A DNA stretch of 64,000 nucleotides from contig NZ_LN614827.1 of assembly GCF_000953135.1 (NCBI RefSeq), positions 62,001-126,000 of the forward strand, in the 5' to 3' direction. This stretch comes from Legionella fallonii LLAP-10 (GTDB lineage: Bacteria; Pseudomonadota; Gammaproteobacteria; Legionellales; Legionellaceae). A model generated the notes under the pieces. That model made no database searches. It saw only the letters and a list, made by a program, of their open reading frames with translations, and had not been told where the DNA came from. The position numbers and the translations under genes are program-made. Of this stretch, positions 27,761-34,934 are shown in pieces (position 1 is the first letter of the stretch; each line of letters begins with the position of its first letter).

Positions 27761-28651
27761 ATGCCCAAGGAAAAAGGCTCTACGGAATCTTATAGCTATG
27801 CGAAAGCACAAGAAAAAATAAATGCTTTAAAACTAAGAGGCTATCAATTCGTAGGTCATTTACCTGAAGACACCGCTCCTTGGGGCATGCTTAAAGTGGC
27901 TTTTTTCCTTTTTGTAAAAGATTCCAGCTATTATCAATATAGAGGGAAATCGTTATTGTCTGATCCTGTGCTGGCACTTGAGTTTGATGATAATAATGAG
28001 CCCGTAGGAGATGGTTTCTGTAAAATAATTAATGAAAATTACATCTATGTCATTTTTACACAAAAAAAATTAGAGGGTGAAGGGGGCGAAAAACTTGTAG
28101 TGCTCCTTAAAAAAGATGCAGCAATGACGGGACATTCCTTCCTAATAGGGCCTTATGGAAAACTCGCTGCTCGTATTATCGGGGGGGAGGTTTATTATCA
28201 TAATGGTGAGCTATTATTGATTAATCGTAAATCAGGAAGCTTTCATCGAGAAGTAGATGAGGCTGTTCCCTTCATACGTGCGATTTGGGGTGTTGCTGGT
28301 GAAAAAGCGTTTCATGCTGCGGTAGAAAAAGATGATGTGCTCAATGAATTGCAAAGACGAAAAGCCCTATCTGCTGCATTGCGACATCCTGCGGGTGCTT
28401 TAAGTCTAGTTTCGTCCATCTTAATCGATGCCGCAAACGTTTCAGCCCGGGAGCCTTCTGCTTTACCAACTCCGGATGCCGTGACTCTTCCAGGTATGAT
28501 TCTTGACACAAAACCGATGGTTAATCCTCCCCCTGTAAGTCCTGCGCCAGTCCTGTCCATGGCTCATGCACCACAAGTTACCTTCTTCAAACCAGAGGTT
28601 GCCGCCGATGATAAGCCAACACCAACATGTAGTCGTTGTATTATCCTTTAA
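27761..28651 (+). CDS. Effector candidate with C-terminal CaaX prenylation box
   Basis: The 296-residue product ends in CSRCIIL. The last four residues CIIL form a CaaX box with X = Leu, which eukaryotic geranylgeranyltransferase I favours; Cys290 three residues before could be palmitoylated. Several Legionella effectors use host prenylation this way to reach membranes. Residues 10-200 are a mixed domain (MLKVAFFLFVKDSSYYQYRG, later FLIGPYGKLAARIIGGEVYY) and residues 225-285 are a Pro/Ala-rich linker that would hold the tail away from the domain. No signal peptide or membrane helix is present, so prenylation would be the membrane anchor. The molecular function of the globular part is unknown. 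It stands alone, 117 bases after the PARG-like gene. Confidence 0.7.
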   Translation: MPKEKGSTESYSYAKAQEKINALKLRGYQFVGHLPEDTAPWGMLKVAFFLFVKDSSYYQYRGKSLLSDPVLALEFDDNNEPVGDGFCKIINENYIYVIFTQKKLEGEGGEKLVVLLKKDAAMTGHSFLIGPYGKLAARIIGGEVYYHNGELLLINRKSGSFHREVDEAVPFIRAIWGVAGEKAFHAAVEKDDVLNELQRRKALSAALRHPAGALSLVSSILIDAANVSAREPSALPTPDAVTLPGMILDTKPMVNPPPVSPAPVLSMAHAPQVTFFKPEVAADDKPTPTCSRCIIL

Positions 28652-28688
28652 TGCTTATCTTTGCGCATTAAAATTTAAAACGTAACCC

Positions 28689-28933
28689 CGTAGGTTGGGT
28701 TGCGTTTTTCTGCAACCCAACGATTGACTACATTTAGCATTAAACCAGAGCCCCTACGAGTCATCGGAAAATGCCAAGTGTAATTGAGGAATTTTATCGG
28801 GATGGTTAAATAGTTTGCGGTGCCCAACGGTTACAACAGTAAAAAAATAAGTCGTACCTGGAGTGTAATCACGTCGATAATGTATCGGCAAATAATATCA
28901 TGTTGGGTTGCGAAAAGATGCAACCCAACCTAC
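28689..28933. mobile_element. Non-autonomous RAYT-derived element A (REP, truncated transposase, inverted REP)
   Basis: A plus-oriented REP (GTAG at 28690, stem 28694-28703/28712-28721) and a minus-oriented REP (28902-28933) bracket the first 46 codons of the RAYT gene, read on the minus strand from about 28891. The start ATG has become TTG and the frame stops after AFSDDS. The truncation point, tcatcggaaaatgcc, is the same as in element B near 30.8 kb. The unit is about 245 bases and looks like a deletion derivative that could be mobilised by the intact RAYT. Confidence 0.75.
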
Positions 28934-29402
28934 GCAGCTACATATAGCATTAAATCAGAGCTTACTACGAGTAATGGCGCATCATTCATGGCCAATCTTA
29001 TCTGATAAGCTAACCGGATTGCTATCCCAATCAGCTCCGTAGGTTGGGTTGCGTTTTTTTTGCAACCCAACGATTAACCTACATATAGCATTAAATCAGA
29101 ACTTACTACGAGTAATGGCGCATCATTCATGACCAATCTTATCTGATAAGTTAACCGGGTTACTATCCCAATCAGCTCCGTAGGTTGGGTTGCGTTTTTT
29201 TGCAACCCAACGATTGACTACATTTAGCATTAAATCAGAGCTTACTACGAGTAATGGCGCATCATTCATGGCCAATCTTATCTGATAAGCTAATCGGATT
29301 GCTATCCCAATCAGCTCCGTAGGTTGGGTTGCGTTTTTTTTGCAACCCAACGATTAACCTACATATAGCATTAAATCAGAACTTACTACGAGTAATGGCG
29401 CA
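28934..29402. repeat. Tandem array of RAYT 3'-end plus REP units
   Basis: Three REP palindromes (29039-29071, 29180-29211, 29319-29351) recur at periods of 141 and 139 bases. Each is followed by about 105 bases containing cattaaatcagarctta, ctacgagtaatggcgcat and cttatctgataag. This spacer is the sequence that encodes and follows the last codons of the RAYT gene (ending DKIGHE), so the array consists of repeated copies of the RAYT 3' flank. Two spacer versions alternate (taacctacatatagc and tgactacatttagc), so the array may have grown by duplication of a two-unit block of about 280 bases. No gene is present. Confidence 0.85.
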
Positions 29403-29948
29403 TCATTCATGACCAATCTTATCTGATAAGTTAATAGGGTTGCTACCCCAATCAGGGCTGATAAGCTCATTGCGAATGTAACGATGAATACTACTGTATG
29501 GCCAATCAACGGGACGAAGAGCAACTCCGTGTTTAACGGGGTTATAATGAATATAATCGACATGCTGATTGAAATCATTTTCATCTCGGATACGGTGTTC
29601 CCAAAATCTTCGCTGCCATATGGCTTGTTCATTTTTACGTTGTCGACTACCCAAAACAACGGGGCGTTGTTCCTGGGGAACGGTTGTAGTAAATGAGCGT
29701 TTAATATTACGCCACCGAATTGAGTAATCCAGGTCATCAGTCGGTAACGTCCAAATGGTATGGAGATGGTCGGGCATAATGACGATGGCATCGATATGAA
29801 AAGGGCGACGAGCCATTTCATCGGAAAATGCCAACCGTAATTGAGCAATTTTATCGGGATGGTTAAATAGTTTGCGGCGCCCAAAGGTCACAACAGTAAA
29901 AAAATAAGTCGCGCCTGGAGTGTAATCACGTCGATAATGCATAGGCAA
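29403..29948 (-). CDS. REP-associated tyrosine transposase (RAYT, Y1/IS200-like)
   Basis: The 181-residue product is intact. The HUH motif is HLH at residues 61-63 (VIMPDHLHTIWTLP), and the nucleophile Tyr is in HVDYIHYNPVKHGVALRPVD, probably Tyr132. The N terminus YRRDYTPGATYFFTVVTFGR is typical of the RAYT subgroup of Y1 transposases. It is flanked by REP palindromes on both sides in opposite orientations, the normal arrangement of a REPtron: REP at 29319-29351 on its 3' side and an inverted REP at 29959-29990 on its 5' side. RAYTs cleave REP DNA in vitro and are usually domesticated single-copy genes. The last 15 residues are encoded by the repeat spacer. AGG-poor upstream context gives no clear ribosome-binding site. 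Confidence 0.9.
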   Translation of the reverse strand: MPMHYRRDYTPGATYFFTVVTFGRRKLFNHPDKIAQLRLAFSDEMARRPFHIDAIVIMPDHLHTIWTLPTDDLDYSIRWRNIKRSFTTTVPQEQRPVVLGSRQRKNEQAIWQRRFWEHRIRDENDFNQHVDYIHYNPVKHGVALRPVDWPYSSIHRYIRNELISPDWGSNPINLSDKIGHE

Positions 29949-29958
29949 ATAATATCAT

Positions 29959-29990
29959 GTTGGGTTGCGAAAAGATGCAACCCAACCTAC
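29959..29990 (-). repeat. REP palindrome upstream of the RAYT gene
   Basis: The stem is gttgggttgc (29959-29968) with gcaacccaac (29977-29986), and the GTAG head lies at 29987-29990 on the minus strand. It begins 10 bases upstream of the RAYT start codon, so it may also influence RAYT expression. Confidence 0.85.
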
Positions 29991-30145
29991 GCAGCTACAA
30001 ATAGAAACCTCTTCATCATAACTCTCCAGGTGATAAAAATTAGGTCAACGCAAGCACATGCCTTTCTGATCTTATTGCTGTCAATTTGATCTTTTAAATG
30101 ACGGTCTTTATAATAGTTCTTTTTAGTTAACCAGGGAATTTTATT

Positions 30146-30640
30146 ATGAAAATGAAAATAGAAAAAGAAATCCAATCGGTGAGTGTAGATTCCATTTCAG
30201 AATCCTTTCCAGCTCAATACGAGGTTACACTTCATTATAAAGATGGAGCACAACAGGAATGTTCAACAAATGCAAAAGTACTTGCAGAACAATATATTGA
30301 TTATTTGAGTGAGAATGATAAGAAGGGTGTTTTAGAAGAGATTCAACGCCTAGAAAAAGCTTTTCCTATAAAAGCAAATACAATTACTCCGAAAAACAAT
30401 AGCTCTTCTTGTAATTTAAGCATGCAAATATTAGGTGGTTTTATGGCTGTTCTTGGAGCTGCAGCAGTCGCAGTTGCCTTTACTGTACTTAATGCCGCAA
30501 CCTTTGGTATTGCTGGATTAGTGGTGGCAGGAATTGGAGCCGCAGTTACCCTTGCGGGAGTAGGCTTATTTGCAGTCGGTAGTCTTAAAAAATGTGATCC
30601 CGTCTCTTCCACTAATGATGTCAGTCCAAATATAAATTAA
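30146..30640 (+). CDS. Small protein with C-terminal glycine-rich membrane hairpin
   Basis: The 164-residue product has a soluble N-terminal half (residues 1-85, EVTLHYKDGAQQECSTNAKV and EIQRLEKAFPIKAN) and two adjacent hydrophobic helices at residues 93-145 (FMAVLGAAAVAVAFTVLNAA, then GLVVAGIGAAVTLAGVGLFA) rich in Ala, Gly and Val. The turn between them is short, so it would form a membrane hairpin with both ends on one side. AGGGA nine bases before ATG supports the start. It sits between the RAYT unit and element B. The family is unknown; a membrane-targeted effector is possible but unproven. Confidence 0.65.
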   Translation: MKMKIEKEIQSVSVDSISESFPAQYEVTLHYKDGAQQECSTNAKVLAEQYIDYLSENDKKGVLEEIQRLEKAFPIKANTITPKNNSSSCNLSMQILGGFMAVLGAAAVAVAFTVLNAATFGIAGLVVAGIGAAVTLAGVGLFAVGSLKKCDPVSSTNDVSPNIN

Positions 30641-31101
30641 ACACAATAATTTTAACACGTATGCAAAGAGAGCAATTAAGGGGGCATTTTAATCAAGTTA
30701 GTCTAGCTCCGTAGGTTGGGTTGCGTTTTTTTGCAACCCAACGATTGACTACATTTAGCATTAAATCAGAGCCCCTACGAGTCATCGGAAAATGCCAACT
30801 ATCGGGATGGTTAAATAGTTTGCGGCGCCCAAAGGTCACAACACTAAAAAAATAAGTCGCGCCTGGAGTGTAATCACGTCGATAATGCATAGGCAAATAA
30901 TATCATGTTGGGTAGAGCCCGGAAAATTTAATATTTAGATGAGCGAGCTTGAATGCCTTATGGGAGTGGCTCCCCTTAGTAAGTATATTCCGAACTCAAC
31001 GGCGAGAGGAAGTGATAAATTTTGGTCAATGCTATTCAGCAATCACTCCCGCAAATAGAGTACAACTTACAAATTAATCAGCTTTCAATAAACTTGAATG
31101 A
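30641..31101. other. Intergenic stretch occupied by RAYT-derived element B
   Basis: The first half is element B (see next entry). The rest, about 30914-31101, has no convincing coding frame, hairpin or promoter that I can support. It ends at the stop of the NlpC/P60 gene. Confidence 0.5.
30711..30913. mobile_element. Non-autonomous RAYT-derived element B
   Basis: It contains a REP (GTAG 30711-30714, stem 30715-30724/30733-30742), the same spacer start as element A, then the first 32 codons of the RAYT gene on the minus strand with its ATG intact (MPMHYRRDYTPGATYFFSVV), an additional internal deletion of about 17 bases, and a truncated REP half at 30905-30913. The fusion point to the RAYT interior (tcatcggaaaatgcc) is identical to element A, so the two come from one deletion event followed by copying. 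Confidence 0.75.
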
Positions 31102-32604
31102 TTAATTTTGGATATTACGTTGCTCTAAAAACCTATTAGCAAAACCGTGAGGAGAGTCTGCTTTTAAATTTAATTCATCAAGATAGATCAGTTTAAAATT
31201 AGGTTCGTCCGCGAGTGAGCTAACATCTGGATTTTCTGGATAGTGCTTGAGAAGAGGGAAAAATAAGGATTGACCAATTACATAGCGTTTGTCATTGTTC
31301 TCAGGAGACATGCCCCAGACATTTTGATAGGTAATAGCAGCCTCTTTATTATTGTTTATATCCTTCTTGCCTACATACAACATTACATGGCCACCGATAT
31401 AAATAATGGTCATCAATGGATGGCCTTTTTCTTTTAACAAGCTTATGCGTTCGTCAACATTATTTTTTGATAAGTCCAGTGTTGAACTTAGCTGTGCTTG
31501 TTGAGCCGAATTTCTGGGGAGCCAAATTCCAAATGGTGTGAATATACTTTTCATCTCTTGAGAGCAATCATTAAAGAAGAATGCTCCACCCCAGCCATAA
31601 GGTCGATTTTTTAATTGGTTAATAATTTTGACCAGGCTTTTGGGCGAGGCAGTTAAAGGCATTATATCCGATGCGTTTGTATTGATAATGCCAGTTTTTA
31701 TCATAGCTTGATTATGGCTATTTTTAGCGGGTATTAAGATGGAGGTTTGTTGACTATTACGCTCAATCATTGGAAATACAGATCCAACATATCCAGTGAA
31801 TTGAAATTGCTGTTGATCATCGATAATGCTTGCTTCTGTTTGAGTAACTGCAATAAGGCTGTGTTGTGCTGCTGTTTGCCACTGGTTTATGAACCCAGAT
31901 GAAACATAGGCAATATCATTACTTTTAACCCACGCAAAATAACCATCAGGTGTTAAGACCAATGACCAAGCTTTGTCCTTTGACACACTAAAGATATAGA
32001 GTGGCGTTCCTGCCCAAATTGCCGATTCTTGCAAATTATCAAAAGGGAATCCTTGGCCAGGTAGACTGGCATGAAAAAAATCAGGTGCATTATCAGGTAA
32101 CCCCCGTGCATAGGTATTTGCAACTGAAATAGCTCTATTTTCTTCCTTGAACTCACTGGAGGCAAGTGCATATAAATCCATATTATCTCTTATTCTGCTC
32201 CACCAAGTTTGGTCGTGTTCCTTGAAATTCTCTGCATAATGTTTGTCTTCATTCGATTTTTTTTGATTGTTAAAGTCTTCTAATATTTCGATCTCAATTT
32301 TTTTCATTAACGGCAAGGCGGACGTTACCATTTGTGCGCTCCAAGGTGATAATCCTTGAGCATCAGTAGAATAATAATGATTGTAAAATTGCTTTAATTG
32401 TAAGTTTTGATATTCAGGGCCTAATAAATTTTTATTGTAATCCTCTCCATCTGGAGACAAATAGTCATTTGCATTTTGAGAATATATGATAGGAAAATCA
32501 TAAATGGGTACTTCCATTGCAAAACATGCGGAAAAATAGAGGAATAAGAATGGTGCAATGATGAATTTCGTTAAATGCCGCTTATCACATATGGTATAAT
32601 TCAT
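31102..32604 (-). CDS. NlpC/P60 family peptidoglycan hydrolase with SH3-like domains
   Basis: The 500-residue precursor has an N-terminal signal (FIIAPFLFLYFSACFAMEV) that could be cleaved after ACFA or lipidated at the Cys (FSAC is a weak lipobox). The middle contains SH3b-like strands (IWAGTPLYIFSVSKDKAWSL and YFAWVKSNDIAYVS). The C-terminal catalytic domain has the Cys at about residue 347 (NRPYGWGGAFFFNDCSQE) and the His at about 406 (YIGGHVMLYVG), so it is probably an active cysteine endopeptidase that cuts cell-wall stem peptides, resembling long NlpC/P60 proteins with a stabilising N-terminal domain. It is divergent from the L,D-transpeptidase gene. A GTG five codons upstream is an alternative start. 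Confidence 0.85.
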   Translation of the reverse strand: MNYTICDKRHLTKFIIAPFLFLYFSACFAMEVPIYDFPIIYSQNANDYLSPDGEDYNKNLLGPEYQNLQLKQFYNHYYSTDAQGLSPWSAQMVTSALPLMKKIEIEILEDFNNQKKSNEDKHYAENFKEHDQTWWSRIRDNMDLYALASSEFKEENRAISVANTYARGLPDNAPDFFHASLPGQGFPFDNLQESAIWAGTPLYIFSVSKDKAWSLVLTPDGYFAWVKSNDIAYVSSGFINQWQTAAQHSLIAVTQTEASIIDDQQQFQFTGYVGSVFPMIERNSQQTSILIPAKNSHNQAMIKTGIINTNASDIMPLTASPKSLVKIINQLKNRPYGWGGAFFFNDCSQEMKSIFTPFGIWLPRNSAQQAQLSSTLDLSKNNVDERISLLKEKGHPLMTIIYIGGHVMLYVGKKDINNNKEAAITYQNVWGMSPENNDKRYVIGQSLFFPLLKHYPENPDVSSLADEPNFKLIYLDELNLKADSPHGFANRFLEQRNIQN

Positions 32605-32690
32605 AAGACTCTGCTTCACAACAGAAGGGTTACATGATACCGATAAATGCGTATTGTGTCAATTTATTAGCCAGTTTTGGGCGATTGTAA

Positions 32691-33374
32691 ATGAGTTATA
32701 AATGCCATGTATCGTTAGTAATCTTTGCTATATTGATGTCAACAAACTCTGTTTCAATGGCAGCGGATAAGGCTAAGGACGCTTGCCAAGTTCTGAACAC
32801 ATCCGAACAGGTAAAAAAAATACTGCCCTATCCTTCACAAATTATTATTGTTAAGTCATTGGGTGGCATTAAGGCCCATATGACCCTATGTCAACGCCAC
32901 GGAGCAATATGGAAACCAATGTTTACACCCGCCTTTCGTGCTGTTATTGGAAAGAATGGGATAGCGTCGATTGGGAAAAAGAAAGAGGGTGATTTAAAAA
33001 CACCCGCAGGCTTATATTCCATCGGAGAGGTATTTGGAACACAGCCATTGGCACTTAAAATGGATTATAAATACATCACTGCAGATGACAAATTTATCGA
33101 TGATATTAACAATAAACGTTATAACACGTGGGTGTCTGGCTCAACCGATGCGAAAAGTTATGAATCGATGTTAATTGAGCCCTATATCTATGGTGCTGTC
33201 ATAAACTACAATATGAATCCCACAATCGCAGGAAAAGGTAGCGCCATTTTTATACACTTGTGGCGTTCGCCAAATTCACCCACGGCTGGATGTATTGCTT
33301 TAGAAAAGAAGCACTTATTAATGATGCTTCATTGGCTCGATAAGGCGCAACACCCATATATTCTTGTGCATTAA
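32691..33374 (+). CDS. L,D-transpeptidase (YkuD domain), periplasmic
   Basis: The 227-residue precursor has a signal peptide (LVIFAILMSTNSVSMAADKA). The YkuD catalytic site is complete: His189 in FIHLWRSP and the nucleophile Cys201 in NSPTAGCIALE. The mature domain shows KKKEGDLKTPAGLYSIGEVF, the usual KxGDxxTPxG motif of the family. These enzymes form meso-DAP to meso-DAP crosslinks or attach lipoproteins to peptidoglycan; the target here is not clear. Its start lies 86 bases from the divergent NlpC/P60 gene, so both cell-wall enzymes may share a regulatory region. Confidence 0.9.
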   Translation: MSYKCHVSLVIFAILMSTNSVSMAADKAKDACQVLNTSEQVKKILPYPSQIIIVKSLGGIKAHMTLCQRHGAIWKPMFTPAFRAVIGKNGIASIGKKKEGDLKTPAGLYSIGEVFGTQPLALKMDYKYITADDKFIDDINNKRYNTWVSGSTDAKSYESMLIEPYIYGAVINYNMNPTIAGKGSAIFIHLWRSPNSPTAGCIALEKKHLLMMLHWLDKAQHPYILVH

Positions 33375-33570
33375 CTTTCGCAAAAATAAGAGTTGATAAA
33401 TGACAGTTTATAGCATTAAACCGCATGTTGATGATGAAACTGATTCAACGACGTGCTTATGGATTTAGAAACTTTGAAAATTACAGGTTAAGAGTTAAAG
33501 TTTTGTGTTCTTGATTAGTGCCCCGGGAAACGGGGAAGAGCCTAAAAATTTACTTCGAGCTTGATGGGAG

Positions 33571-33646
33571 TGGCTCCCTGGGACGGGCTCGAACCGCCGA
33601 CCTAATGATTAACAGTCATCCGCTCTACCGACTGAGCTACCAGGGA
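33571..33646 (-). tRNA. tRNA-Asn (GTT)
   Basis: The minus strand gives a 76-base cloverleaf with the acceptor stem tccctgg paired to ccaggga, D-loop agctcagtcggtagagc, anticodon loop ctGTTaa (anticodon at 33611-33613) and T-loop ggttcgagccc, ending gcca with an encoded CCA. The acceptor, anticodon and T stems are complete. Confidence 0.97.
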
Positions 33647-33708
33647 ATGAGGCGGAATCTTAAAGTGATTCCGCGCAATCGTCAAGTGTTTAATGATATT
33701 TTTTTTAA

Positions 33709-34887
33709 TTAATTACAAAAACGTTGTAATCGGTTGAGTGCGTCTTTCAGAGTATCTATTCCAGTAGCAAAGGATAGGCGGATACAGCCTTCGTTGCCGA
33801 ATGCGGAGCCTGGTACTAGAGCCACCCCTACTTCGTGTAATAATTTTTCTGAAAACTCGATGTCATTGGCATAGCCGCGTCGTTCTATAATCGCTTGCAC
33901 ACTTGGGAAAATATAAAACGTGCCATCGGCAGGAATTACCTCTATCCCAGGAATATGATGTAATCTATCAACGACATAGTCATGTCTTTGGTGGAAGGCA
34001 TTAACCATTTCCAGTACACTTTCTTGGCTACCTGATAGCGCTTCTACGGCAGCACTTTGAGCTATGGAGCAAGGGTTAGAGGTGGATTGTGATTGAATGG
34101 TTTTCATCGCATTGATTAAAGGGGCAGGGCCTGCTGCATAACCTATGCGCCATCCGGTCATGGCATAGGCCTTGGAAACACCATTGAGTACTATGGTTTG
34201 GTCATAGAGCTCTGGGCAGGCATTAAGAATGTTAGCAAAGGGTTGGCTCCATACAATGTGTTCGTACATATCGTCTGTAGCAATAAGTATTTGCGGGTGT
34301 TTTTTTAATACCTCGCCAAGGGCTTTTAATTCATCTAGGGTATAAGCGACTCCTGATGGGTTAGATGGGCTATTGAGGAATATCATTTTAGTCTTGGGAG
34401 TGATAGCCTTTTCTAATTGCTCGGCATTAATTTTATAACGCTGGGCAGGAGTTGTAGAGATAATCACAGGCACGCCATCGGCCAGCAATACCATATCAGG
34501 ATAAGAAACCCAATAAGGCGCCGGAATAATCACCTCATCGCCCGCATCGATAAATGCTTGGCACAGGTTATAGCAACTTTGTTTTCCACCCACTGAAATC
34601 AAAATTTGATTCAATTGATAATCCAGGCCATTATCTTTTTTGAATTTATTTCTAACGGCTTCTTTTAATTCAACCATCCCATCAACAGCAGTATATTTGG
34701 TAAAACCAGCTTCAATTGCCGACATGGCTGCAAATTTAATATTTTGTGGTGTATCAAAATCCGGTTCACCGACTCCTAGGTTAATGATATCAAGCCCTTG
34801 AGCTTGCATTTGAGCCGCTTTGGCGGCCACAGCCAAAGTGGGGGAAGGTTTCACCTTTTTTACACGCCTCGCTAATGCGATGTCCAT
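33709..34887 (-). CDS. PLP-dependent aspartate aminotransferase
   Basis: This 392-residue class I aminotransferase (subgroup I-gamma, as in Thermus AspAT) transfers the amino group between aspartate and 2-oxoglutarate, and some members also use prephenate. GVGEPDFDTP is the N-terminal signature, YTAVDGMVELKEAV is family-typical, and the PLP Lys is K239 in NGVSKAYAMTGWRIGYAAG with the cofactor Arg in GWRIG. The carboxylate-binding Arg is in CIRLSFATG. AGGAG seven bases before ATG supports the start. It is divergent from uvrB across 47 bases, which must hold both promoters. Confidence 0.93.
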   Translation of the reverse strand: MDIALARRVKKVKPSPTLAVAAKAAQMQAQGLDIINLGVGEPDFDTPQNIKFAAMSAIEAGFTKYTAVDGMVELKEAVRNKFKKDNGLDYQLNQILISVGGKQSCYNLCQAFIDAGDEVIIPAPYWVSYPDMVLLADGVPVIISTTPAQRYKINAEQLEKAITPKTKMIFLNSPSNPSGVAYTLDELKALGEVLKKHPQILIATDDMYEHIVWSQPFANILNACPELYDQTIVLNGVSKAYAMTGWRIGYAAGPAPLINAMKTIQSQSTSNPCSIAQSAAVEALSGSQESVLEMVNAFHQRHDYVVDRLHHIPGIEVIPADGTFYIFPSVQAIIERRGYANDIEFSEKLLHEVGVALVPGSAFGNEGCIRLSFATGIDTLKDALNRLQRFCN

Positions 34888-34921
34888 CTGTTAGCTCCTG
34901 TGATTTATAAGCGTCTTGGCT

Positions 34922-34927
34922 TATAAT
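34922..34927 (+). promoter_or_regulatory. Putative -10 element of uvrB promoter
   Basis: TATAAT matches the consensus and ends seven bases before the uvrB ATG, so transcription would start at or next to the start codon. No Shine-Dalgarno sequence is present between them. The -35 region is poor. Confidence 0.5.
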
Positions 34928-34934
34928 ATAAACT

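Noticed and set aside
29039..29351. Regularly spaced palindromic repeats suggesting a CRISPR array
   Set aside because: The spacers are near-identical to each other and to the RAYT 3' end, the period is about 140 bases, and no cas genes are near. It is a REP tandem array.
33518..33712. A 64-residue plus-strand frame over the tRNA gene
   Set aside because: It runs through tRNA-Asn on the opposite strand, and its codons are dictated by the tRNA and flanks.
34885..34921. LexA/SOS box upstream of uvrB
   Set aside because: The ctgttagctcctgtga segment lacks the CTGT-N8-ACAG form.
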